A stretch of DNA of 22,814 nucleotides, taken from assembly GCA_003481775.1 (NCBI GenBank), contig QULU01000053.1:1-22814 (forward strand), given 5' to 3'. The notes beneath the pieces were generated by a model, which ran no database searches, was not told the DNA's origin, and saw only the letters and a list, made by a program, of their open reading frames with translations. The DNA comes from Clostridiaceae bacterium OM02-2AC. GTDB lineage: Bacteria > Bacillota_I > Bacilli_A > Erysipelotrichales > Erysipelotrichaceae. Of this stretch, positions 16,901 through 22,744 are shown piece by piece; the stretch's first letter is position 1; each line of letters begins with the position of its first letter. Both the position numbers and the translations under genes were made by a program.

Positions 16901-17362
16901 ATTAATTATCATATTTTCTTTAAGTGTCGTTATCTGAAATATAAATTGATAGCTCTGTTATTGATTGGAGACTGTTCAGATACACTTGACAGCACCTTCG
17001 AGCAGTATGAAACAAATTTAAGTATTACACATACAGATAAATCGGATGACTGGCTATTTCTTCAGGCTAAGTATGCATTTTTAAATAATAACAGAGATAA
17101 CTTTGAATCATTATTTCAAAGGCTGTATACTTCAATGGATTACGCTGCAAGTAATGTGAACATGATGGAGGAGCTCGCATTAAAATATAAATTATTGTTT
17201 CCTGAAAAAATATTTTCAGAAATCAATGACAGAGCGAAGTCTTTATCATTAGTAAATAAGCTGCTCTATATGACCCCAAACGAAATCAAAGCATTCAATG
17301 CTGACTATATAAGCAAGGCAGTGATAGTCAGCATTGATAAAAAGGATGGATTTTACATGTGA
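13958..17362 (+). CDS. STAND-type NTPase with N-terminal PD-(D/E)xK nuclease (Avs-like)
   Basis: This 1134-aa protein has three parts. Residues about 25-130 form a restriction-endonuclease-like domain with Glu34, DGSKD (Asp64) and Glu78-x-Lys80 (WWAECKNY), the PD-(D/E)xK core of Mrr/Cap4-type nucleases. Residues about 150-290 look beta-rich. From LIGKHYEDL an NTPase begins, with Walker A GGGGTGKT at 337-344 and Walker B AVIIDN ending at Asp453. The C-terminal half is helical and TPR-like. Antiviral STAND (Avs) proteins share this effector-NTPase-sensor order and cut DNA on sensing phage proteins. The ribosome-binding site is AAGGAG. The gene is far more AT-rich than the left half of the window, suggesting transfer. 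Family call firm, Avs role inferred. Confidence 0.82.
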   Translation: MKFIEDKVWTEILNYFYKKQYGSIKGNIKGVQFEALVAFLLKLLFDEYEIEFHPTKASHDGSKDFWAIDDLQELWWAECKNYTQNIALKELAPTLVMAELNDVQHLLFFSYSNLNKNLKRHIGRYAFEHKKEVFIYENETIEELLFTNYKEMLSDFLGQQVKADFHHSVEIDFYNEKNPKLIDKKRFNGYYEIMDLAVGEVYNLNVIAENKHKFNSCTIKITIDESEDNYYFEFLSQDKALRNKITRTIELKPNQIVLCKFKVRLIKYRERLKLPRLCTEVCLNGVQEAKAKADSVAYPCEWNRNNVLIGKHYEDLINIFTHECINNSPMSGFLVYGGGGTGKTRILQECDAVLTKNDYHILNFIGFDKNSSWKDVVREITYSAFAISEDLAFHLMCETDDIVIPSLDDNIKEEIVAFFKLLNKKEFAFEELHRYLKIIFGKLSQGRYAVIIDNMQSYAVEIIDFFKEMIQYMIQHQQSSHIVLLISINTSLVFDDRYLDFIGEFSRIDFLCRKIDGFQNEKQAIAYLKTILCLDDYPLNLPVLRKILASTSLKPKYIQQLANHLIISDCIEFKNQHGIINKSENLEASLRSIPDDYERLFSSSYHMILDKYVLWKSDIYDFISLLHLFSTMDESLLDILNVDRKIVQALVRHGVIKNEGDNRNKCYAFEHDLIESCLSTDIYPDLLKNAMKYLESYQGLFHTILRDKQVPILLYKLSHRMYAGSELITINKHKILYTIPNKFILNFHTYLLDNFINKKDEMELNVFIKEVSECCKYVRDHISELSAEYLFDKAFSHVFDIVSNEKNILREQFSFIIHHCENKIRLAKADLSRKIYTLYYERLETCLLNHCDMVREIEYAKAYLENRIFVCGKLEGDSFKYVANLENSMMTAIAWQFHDIFFENCFDAANLFFMNNEDLKQGIELLKWGFRSFELLPAHTAAKFKVNYYSKLILYQLITQQFEDAIKTANEALSYIKDNEIINYHIFFKCRYLKYKLIALLLIGDCSDTLDSTFEQYETNLSITHTDKSDDWLFLQAKYAFLNNNRDNFESLFQRLYTSMDYAASNVNMMEELALKYKLLFPEKIFSEINDRAKSLSLVNKLLYMTPNEIKAFNADYISKAVIVSIDKKDGFYM
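17295..17337. repeat. 14-bp perfect inverted repeat at the convergent gene ends
   Basis: The 14 bases at 17295-17308 (TCAATGCTGACTAT) are the exact reverse complement of 17324-17337, with a 15-nt loop. The hairpin is inside the last codons of the STAND gene, starting 68 nt before the abutting glycosyltransferase stop codon. By rough estimate such a perfect stem is unlikely by chance. It may serve as a terminator or RNA-stabilising hairpin for the reverse-strand transcript, where it is followed by TTTGATTT, although the T-run is poor. Confidence 0.75.
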
Positions 17363-18487
17363 TTAACAGGAGCGGTCAATAATTGAAGACAGTGGTAAGA
17401 GGTTTCCATGAGAATCTAATACCAAATCATCTTTTATGTCTCGCATATGATACCAAATCAGATTATCTTGAAGGGAAGGGAAATAATCCACGAAATAGAT
17501 AATTGGGACGTTGACATTCATGAATGAGTAAGGTATTTCATCATAGATTTGTATAGGAGTAGAGTAATGTGGTGTATTTTGCGGATACGTATGGATATCA
17601 CAATATTCGATATCTGCTATTTTTCTTAGCTGTGAGGCATACCATTCAAACTCCCATAAAGATGATAGATTGATGAAATAATACATGGGCTTTAGTTTAA
17701 AGATTGATTTTAAATATTTAAAGGATCTCATTATGCTTGAATCGATGGTGGGTGATAGAGTTTTGTAATTTTTAGCCCAAAACATGCTAGTGGAATCACT
17801 GCGTAAATGAGAGAAACTGGCACTTTTTCCATTTTTGAATGAGCTGCTACCTCTATGATATGCAATAGAATCAGCAATAACCCAATTTTCTAAACCTAAG
17901 TTTCCAATCTTGAGTCCTATATCACAATCACTGCAACAATACGGCATATCCAAATCCATGCCTCCTACTTCAAGATATGTTTTTTTTCGCAGCATTAATG
18001 TTGCACTTGTTGTGGAGGAGACCTTTCTATCTTCCATCGCTAAAGGATGGTTAAATTTTAGACCTCTTAGCGGATGGACAATACGGTATTTTGAGTATTC
18101 TATTCCAAAATCGATAATCCTGTTATTTATAGGGTTCAATAGTTTTGAGCTCACTGATCCAATATTATCATTGGATAATAGCTTTTTTAAAAGAGGAGTA
18201 TACCAATCATGATAACTGAAAATATCCTGATCACATAAGGTAATTATGTCACCATGTGATGCCGCAACACCTAGATTTGCTGTTTTTGAATACAGCATTG
18301 ATTCATCATATTTAATATATGTAAATCGCTTTGGTAAATCTACTTTTAATTCATTCAGGTTATTATTATTTCCAACTATAATGATTTCTACTTCATTAGG
18401 AATGATTTTATCCAAAAGCTGTGTTGTGTAATATAGCATTTCTTTGTTTCTATGATAAGGCATAATAATACTTTGCTTTGGCTCCAT
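17363..18487 (-). CDS. family 2 glycosyltransferase
   Basis: This 374-aa GT-A fold glycosyltransferase would move a sugar from a nucleotide-sugar donor onto a polysaccharide, teichoic acid or similar acceptor. The N terminus reads SIIMPYHRNKE, the donor/metal motif is DQD at residues 86-88, and the acceptor-side acidic motif is SDCD at 186-189 followed by VIADSIAYHRGSS, the usual GT2 layout. No membrane helices are evident. A GAGGAG ribosome-binding site at 18498-18503 (reverse strand) overlaps the end of the nucleotidyltransferase gene 5 nt upstream, so the pair is coupled. Its stop codon directly abuts that of the convergent STAND gene. Substrates are unknown. Confidence 0.85.
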   Translation of the reverse strand: MEPKQSIIMPYHRNKEMLYYTTQLLDKIIPNEVEIIIVGNNNNLNELKVDLPKRFTYIKYDESMLYSKTANLGVAASHGDIITLCDQDIFSYHDWYTPLLKKLLSNDNIGSVSSKLLNPINNRIIDFGIEYSKYRIVHPLRGLKFNHPLAMEDRKVSSTTSATLMLRKKTYLEVGGMDLDMPYCCSDCDIGLKIGNLGLENWVIADSIAYHRGSSSFKNGKSASFSHLRSDSTSMFWAKNYKTLSPTIDSSIMRSFKYLKSIFKLKPMYYFINLSSLWEFEWYASQLRKIADIEYCDIHTYPQNTPHYSTPIQIYDEIPYSFMNVNVPIIYFVDYFPSLQDNLIWYHMRDIKDDLVLDSHGNLLPLSSIIDRSC

Positions 18488-18492
18488 GATTG

Positions 18493-19218
18493 TTATTCTC
18501 CTCTCTTCCCTGTATTTAAATAGTTTTCTGCTGCTTTTGCATCTTCCAGTGTGTTAATATTAAAGTTGGCATCGCCAGATTGTTCGATTCGACATTTAAG
18601 ACCAGTATCTATAGCTAACTGAATCCAATTGCCCATTTCATATTCCCCACGCTGTTGATTCGGTTTCAGTTCTGTCAATATACTTAACATACTCTGTCTC
18701 ATCAAACATAAGCCGGTGCCTTTCCATTTGTTAAAAACCTCAATCGGCTTTTCAATTAAGCAAGTAACCAGGTTATTAGAATTCAGCGACAGTGTGTAAG
18801 CCTTTTGTATATTTTCGATTGTATCTTCTGTTACGCCACATAAACAGTCTGTATCTGAATGTATGAATTTTTCCATCATAGACATGATTCTGGGATGCAC
18901 TGTAATTTCATCACTTAAACACATCATGAAATCACTATTTATGTAAGGTGCTGCTAATAATATGGCGTGTGCTATTCCTAATTGAGGTTCTTGATAAACA
19001 TATGTTATTTTTATACCATGATAAGATTCACCCATATATTTCATAATATACTCAGCGTTATGACCAACAATGATTATTAGTTCGTCAAAATACTGTGGTA
19101 ATACTAATTCAAGGCTATAGTTTATTAAGGGTATATTATTTATGGGCGCAAAGCATTTATTTGTTATCTTCATATCCAATCGGTGACCTTTACCTGCTGC
19201 CAGCAAAACGAATTTCAT
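18493..19218 (-). CDS. sugar-phosphate nucleotidyltransferase
   Basis: This 241-aa NTP_transferase-family enzyme activates a sugar phosphate or alcohol phosphate to an NDP derivative. The nucleotide-binding loop LAAGKGHRL is at residues 6-14, Lys21 occupies the PK position (sequence NKCFAPI), QEPQLGIAHAI is at 76-86, and the metal-binding Asp103 is in CLSDE. The short length without a left-handed beta-helix fits RmlA-like or LicC-like cytidylyl/uridylyl enzymes; which nucleotide is used cannot be read. The start has AAGGAG 8 nt upstream on the reverse strand. It is predicted to feed the adjacent glycosyltransferase. No convincing sigma-A promoter was found between this start and 19316. Confidence 0.82.
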   Translation of the reverse strand: MKFVLLAAGKGHRLDMKITNKCFAPINNIPLINYSLELVLPQYFDELIIIVGHNAEYIMKYMGESYHGIKITYVYQEPQLGIAHAILLAAPYINSDFMMCLSDEITVHPRIMSMMEKFIHSDTDCLCGVTEDTIENIQKAYTLSLNSNNLVTCLIEKPIEVFNKWKGTGLCLMRQSMLSILTELKPNQQRGEYEMGNWIQLAIDTGLKCRIEQSGDANFNINTLEDAKAAENYLNTGKRGE

Positions 19219-19239
19219 ATAATTTTCTCCTTTTTAATT

Positions 19240-19267
19240 TTCATCAAATGAAGGATAATCCTATATT
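19240..19267 (+). promoter_or_regulatory. possible promoter of the ImmA/IrrE gene, inside the palindrome
   Basis: TATATT at 19262-19267 matches the -10 consensus at 5 of 6 positions and sits in the centre of the 26-bp palindrome. TTCATC at 19240-19245, 17 bp upstream, is a poor -35 (3 of 6). If real, any protein bound to the palindrome would block this promoter. Confidence 0.35.
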
Positions 19268-19276
19268 ATCCTTTAT
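19251..19276 (-). repeat. 26-bp palindromic repeat, copy 2 (opposite orientation)
   Basis: This is an exact reverse complement of 13897-13922, including the asymmetric 5-nt spacer, and identity stops at both ends (bases 19250 and 19277 differ). It lies in the divergent gap between the nucleotidyltransferase (reverse, ATG 32 nt away) and ImmA/IrrE (forward) genes. Relative to the gene inside the bracketed segment it has the same orientation as copy 1 has to STAND. Confidence 0.9.
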
Positions 19277-19316
19277 TGATAAGAATTTATGAGAGTATGA
19301 ATGTGAGAGCAGAATA

Positions 19317-19901
19317 ATGTGTGTATTTGATAGATTAAGACAAGAAAATAATTATTTTAAAGACTTTTCTGATTCGAATGAAATTGAAAGAATTGCTGGT
19401 GAAGTACGCTATCAGTATGAATTGCTGGATTATCCGACACCAATTGCGAATATTCTTGATAAAGTGGGATTTAAGATATATAAAGAAAATCTATCAGCGA
19501 ATATTTCTGGCGTTATTGGGGTCAGTGATTCCTTAATAGAGGCACGAGGGTGTAAAAGAATTATGTTAATTAATGCATATGGAAATCGTGAACACCAGCG
19601 TTTTACAATGGCTCATGAGTTAGGACATTACATATTTGATTATGATGGAAAGTCAGATTTTGCGGATGAATATAGTTTGGATAAGGAAAGGCTTACTAGT
19701 GAAACGGAAATAAGAGTGAATAGATTTGCTGCGACTTTATTAATGCCAAAAGATATTTTTACCGATAAATATAAACTTTTTTCACTTTTAGGATACAAAA
19801 AAGAAACGATTGTTAATGAATTATCGGATATTTTTGATGTTTCTGAAACTGCTATATTAAGAAGAATCGGGGAATTGGGGTTAGAGGATGGAATCAAATG
19901 A
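19317..19901 (+). CDS. ImmA/IrrE-family metallo-endopeptidase
   Basis: This 194-aa zinc protease has the gluzincin motif HELGH (His100, Glu101, His104), a likely third ligand Glu131 in the segment before NRFAATLLMP, and a C-terminal winged-helix-like end (IFDVSETAILRRIGELGL). Family members such as ImmA and IrrE cleave XRE-family repressors to switch on mobile-element or damage-response genes. The usual adjacent XRE repressor gene is absent. The ribosome-binding site is weak. The gene overlaps the next by 14 nt, indicating coupled expression. Its target could be a repressor bound to the nearby palindrome, or the membrane protein downstream (both inference). Confidence 0.87.
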   Translation: MCVFDRLRQENNYFKDFSDSNEIERIAGEVRYQYELLDYPTPIANILDKVGFKIYKENLSANISGVIGVSDSLIEARGCKRIMLINAYGNREHQRFTMAHELGHYIFDYDGKSDFADEYSLDKERLTSETEIRVNRFAATLLMPKDIFTDKYKLFSLLGYKKETIVNELSDIFDVSETAILRRIGELGLEDGIK

Positions 19902-20367
19902 AAAAAACGATTTGGGGTTTACTAAAAAACCTTCGGATTTGCGGAATAATGAAATTGATCCCTATGAATTTGATAGAAGAAAAGAAGATAGCAAGAATAT
20001 CAAAGAAAGAAATGAAGAGTATACAAAGGTACTTATAGAATACAGGGATTATTTTACAAAATCTCTTTCATTCAAAACTAGGTGTAAGAAAGTTTCTGTA
20101 TTTATTTTTTTAGGTGTTTTGATAGCTGTGGTACTTGCGCATTGTATTTCAATCGCAGTCATGGTAAATAGAGGATTTGATATGAATACTTTAGTAGCTT
20201 TCATCAGTGCTTCAGTGTCCTTGATTACTGCATTGTTGGTTATTCCAACCAAAATCTTAGAGTTTATCTTTAATCGTGATGAAGAAAAATATTTTGCGGA
20301 AATAATACGCAATATCCAAGACTATGACAAAAAAGTAAGGGATGATTTCAAAGCGTTAGCATCATAG
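19888..20367 (+). CDS. two-helix membrane protein paired with ImmA/IrrE
   Basis: No family was recognised for this 159-aa protein. It has a charged N-terminal region (residues 1-68, many Lys/Glu/Asp, probably helical), two predicted membrane helices (about 70-93 and 101-121) joined by a short loop, and a charged C-terminal helix (about 128-155). The start codon lies 14 nt inside the protease gene, so the two are translated together. The two-helix plan with cytoplasmic helices is reminiscent of small defence or toxin effectors that damage membranes (SLATT-like in layout only). It may be a substrate or partner of the protease. Function unknown. Confidence 0.7.
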   Translation: MESNEKNDLGFTKKPSDLRNNEIDPYEFDRRKEDSKNIKERNEEYTKVLIEYRDYFTKSLSFKTRCKKVSVFIFLGVLIAVVLAHCISIAVMVNRGFDMNTLVAFISASVSLITALLVIPTKILEFIFNRDEEKYFAEIIRNIQDYDKKVRDDFKALAS

Positions 20368-20386
20368 AAATTTAGGGTTATTAATG

Positions 20387-20416
20387 GAGAAGCTTATGAA
20401 TTGGGTTTCTCTTTTT
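20387..20416 (+). terminator. terminator after the ImmA-membrane protein pair
   Basis: GAGAAGCTT at 20387-20395 pairs with GGGTTTCTC at 20403-20411 (nine pairs, three of them G-T wobbles, 7-nt loop), followed by five T at 20412-20416. It lies 20 nt after the membrane-protein stop. Confidence 0.6.
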
Positions 20417-20683
20417 AGTATATTTGAAGATAATGATAATATAAAAGATCTTTAAAAGTTCTTAGATACATACTTTCGTTCCTATCTGCGATAGACAATG
20501 TCATCTTCAAATGAAAATATGATAGATATGTGATGTTGAAATATTATAAATTCTGGTACAAATAACAATTCATTATTGATATATAAGCATAAAATAAGGT
20601 ATATTTACCCTGATTTTTTAAAATTAGATTTTATTAAATTAAGTTGTATGGTAGAATAGGATAGGTATGAAGGAGTGGCTGGA
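20417..20683. other. AT-rich intergenic region before the polysaccharide gene
   Basis: No gene was found. The region contains a perfect 10-bp inverted repeat whose arms (20422-20431 and 20503-20512) are 71 nt apart, with a small CTATC-TGC-GATAG hairpin between them, and the promoter at its right end. The structure could be a small RNA or leader element, but nothing proves transcription. Confidence 0.4.
20629..20657 (+). promoter_or_regulatory. extended -10 promoter of the capD-like gene
   Basis: TGGTAGAAT ending at 20657 is an extended -10 element (TG-n-TAGAAT, -10 at 20652-20657). The -35 position 17 bp upstream (TTTTAT at 20629-20634) is weak, as is common for extended -10 promoters. The predicted start near 20664 gives a leader of about 20 nt. 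Confidence 0.55.
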
Positions 20684-22579
20684 ATGATTGAGAAGATATT
20701 TGAAAACAGTCTATATAAGAATCATAGGGAGATGATGCTATGCTTTTTTGATTTATGCATCGTATTTGTATCATTTCTATTGGCTTATTGGATTAAGATA
20801 GAGTTTAGAATACCAAATTTTGAAGATATTTATATAGGAAACTTTGCGCTGGCAATGCTTTCTGTTTTATTGGTTTATATGATTTGCTTCATGTTGTTTA
20901 AAATTCACAAAAGCTTATGGAAGTATGTCGGACCTATTGAAACTCTGAGAATCGGTTTGGCTGTTGTTATGGCTACTGTAGTATTATTTGCTTTGGCAAT
21001 CGTATTTGAATTGGACAGAACTTTTCTTAGCGTTATTGTTACTGGTGGATTATTAACAGCGTTGCTGATGTTTAATGTTCGTGTGTGTTACAGATTGTAT
21101 AGAAGAATGTCATATAAAGCGGCAAATAAATCTGAGAAAGCTATCATTATCGGAGCTGGAGATGCTGGGTATATCCTGGTAAAGGAATTGGCTCAAAATG
21201 ATAATTTTAATGTCAGCGTTGTAGGTTTTGTTGATGATAAGAAAATTAATAATGAAATCTCAGGATACAGGGTTTTGGGAGATACATATGATATTCCAGA
21301 GATTGTGCAAAAGTATGATGTGAAAATCGCATTTATTGCTATGCCGAGTGCTGATAAGGATACAGTGAGAAGGATTTATGACCTTTGTCAGTCTGCAAAG
21401 CTGGAAACCAAAATTATGAAAGAAGGAGACGATTTACTTGTCAATGAGCTGAATTCACCTAAAAAGTATCCGGTTCAGGATATTAGTATTGAGGATCTTC
21501 TTGGTCGCGGTGAAATTAAGCTTGAGCAAAACGAAATCAAGAGTTATTTGACAGATAAGGTTGTTGTAGTAACAGGAGCCGGTGGATCTATAGGATCTGA
21601 ATTATGCCGACAAATCGTGAAATTTAAACCGAAGCAGCTGTTGATGATTGATATTAATGAAAATTCCTTGTATATGCTGGAACAGGAATTTAATAGAAAT
21701 CGAACACATGGGACACTGAATGAAAACATAGAAATTATTTCTTTGATCGCATCAATAAGAGAATACAAAGCAATCAATGCTATATTTAAAGAATATAATC
21801 CGGATGTTGTCTTCCATGCGGCAGCGCATAAACATGTTCCATTAATGGAAACACGACCTATGGAAGCTATCAAGAACAATGTGTTTGGAACCAATAATGT
21901 GATTAATGCATGTATTAAGAATAACGTTTCCAGATTCATTATGATTAGTACAGATAAGGCAGTTAATCCAACCAATGTCATGGGCGCAACAAAACGAATG
22001 ACAGAAATGATTTTGCAGGCAAACGGTAGCAATGGTGTGACAAAGATGGCTGCTGTTCGGTTTGGAAATGTTTTAGGATCAAATGGTTCCGTAATCCCAA
22101 TCTTTAAGCAACAGATTGCGGAAGGCGGCCCTGTCACAATAACAGATAAAAATATCATACGTTACTTTATGACGATTCCAGAGGCAGCACAGTTGGTACT
22201 GCAGGCAGGTTTCTATGCAGATAAAGGTGAAATCTTTGTTCTTGATATGGGAGAACCCGTGAAGATTTTGGATTTAGCTGAAAAAATGATTCGTTTGTCA
22301 GGATTCAAACCTTATAAGGATATTGATATCGTTGAAATTGGATTGCGTCCCGGAGAGAAGATGTTTGAGGAATTAAAGCTTGATGGGGAAACAACAACAA
22401 GAACGAAAAACAATCTAATTTTTAAAAACAATGTCATGGCCATTACAAAGGACGATATCACAGATAGATTGGTCAAGCTTGAAGAGGTATTAAATGATGT
22501 CGAACAATGTGGTGATATTAAGAACAGGTTGTTAAGCTTAATCATAACAGATCAGGATCAAAGCGTTAGTATGAAATAA
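20684..22579 (+). CDS. CapD/PglF-type membrane nucleotide-sugar 4,6-dehydratase
   Basis: This 631-aa polysaccharide biosynthesis enzyme probably dehydrates and possibly epimerises a UDP-N-acetylhexosamine at the membrane. The N-terminal third holds about four membrane helices (within residues 10-140). A first Rossmann-like domain follows (IIGAGDAGYILVKEL), then the extended SDR catalytic domain with TGAGGSIGSE at 297-306, Thr423-Asp424-Lys425 and Met433-x3-Lys437 (TDKAVNPTNVMGATKR), the Met-for-Tyr variant typical of PglF/WbpM/CapD. ATG at 20684 is chosen because AAGGAG at 20670-20675 is 8 nt upstream; a GTG at 20675 lies within it. Full length for the family. It is likely the first gene of a capsule or surface-glycan locus. 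Confidence 0.9.
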   Translation: MIEKIFENSLYKNHREMMLCFFDLCIVFVSFLLAYWIKIEFRIPNFEDIYIGNFALAMLSVLLVYMICFMLFKIHKSLWKYVGPIETLRIGLAVVMATVVLFALAIVFELDRTFLSVIVTGGLLTALLMFNVRVCYRLYRRMSYKAANKSEKAIIIGAGDAGYILVKELAQNDNFNVSVVGFVDDKKINNEISGYRVLGDTYDIPEIVQKYDVKIAFIAMPSADKDTVRRIYDLCQSAKLETKIMKEGDDLLVNELNSPKKYPVQDISIEDLLGRGEIKLEQNEIKSYLTDKVVVVTGAGGSIGSELCRQIVKFKPKQLLMIDINENSLYMLEQEFNRNRTHGTLNENIEIISLIASIREYKAINAIFKEYNPDVVFHAAAHKHVPLMETRPMEAIKNNVFGTNNVINACIKNNVSRFIMISTDKAVNPTNVMGATKRMTEMILQANGSNGVTKMAAVRFGNVLGSNGSVIPIFKQQIAEGGPVTITDKNIIRYFMTIPEAAQLVLQAGFYADKGEIFVLDMGEPVKILDLAEKMIRLSGFKPYKDIDIVEIGLRPGEKMFEELKLDGETTTRTKNNLIFKNNVMAITKDDITDRLVKLEEVLNDVEQCGDIKNRLLSLIITDQDQSVSMK

Positions 22580-22588
22580 AAAAGCGAA

Positions 22589-22621
22589 GGTATATCACAT
22601 TTTGGTGATATATCTTTTTTT
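22589..22621 (+). terminator. intrinsic terminator after the capD-like gene
   Basis: A ten-pair stem with one G-T wobble (GGTATATCAC at 22589-22598 with GTGATATATC at 22605-22614) and a 6-nt loop is followed by seven T at 22615-22621. It lies 9 nt after the stop codon, so the capD-like gene may be transcribed alone. Confidence 0.85.
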
Positions 22622-22702
22622 CAAATTCTGTCAGTCACCATTACATTATCTAATAAAGTCATAAATATGTTAGATATTCAGACCCGAATAAAGTAAGAGA
22701 GG

Positions 22703-22731
22703 TTGCAATATAGTTACTTTTGTAGTATTAT
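22703..22731 (+). promoter_or_regulatory. vegetative promoter near the window end
   Basis: TTGCAA at 22703-22708 and TATTAT at 22726-22731 are separated by exactly 17 bp and match the sigma-A consensus at 4-5 of 6 positions each. The predicted start is near 22738. Confidence 0.6.
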
Positions 22732-22744
22732 ATTTCTAGTTAAA

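Noticed and set aside
18588..18594. Exact Spo0A box heptamer in the nucleotidyltransferase gene (another at about 22498-22504 in the capD-like gene)
   Set aside because: Both are inside coding sequence, and about three such heptamers are expected by chance in a window this size.
10170..20416. Direct repeats marking integration (att) sites of the island
   Set aside because: No convincing direct repeat pair and no tRNA gene was seen at either edge, so a prophage or integrative element with defined ends cannot be claimed.
21544..22158. 204-aa reverse open frame
   Set aside because: Lies wholly opposite the catalytic domain of the CapD-like enzyme and has no protein-like motifs.
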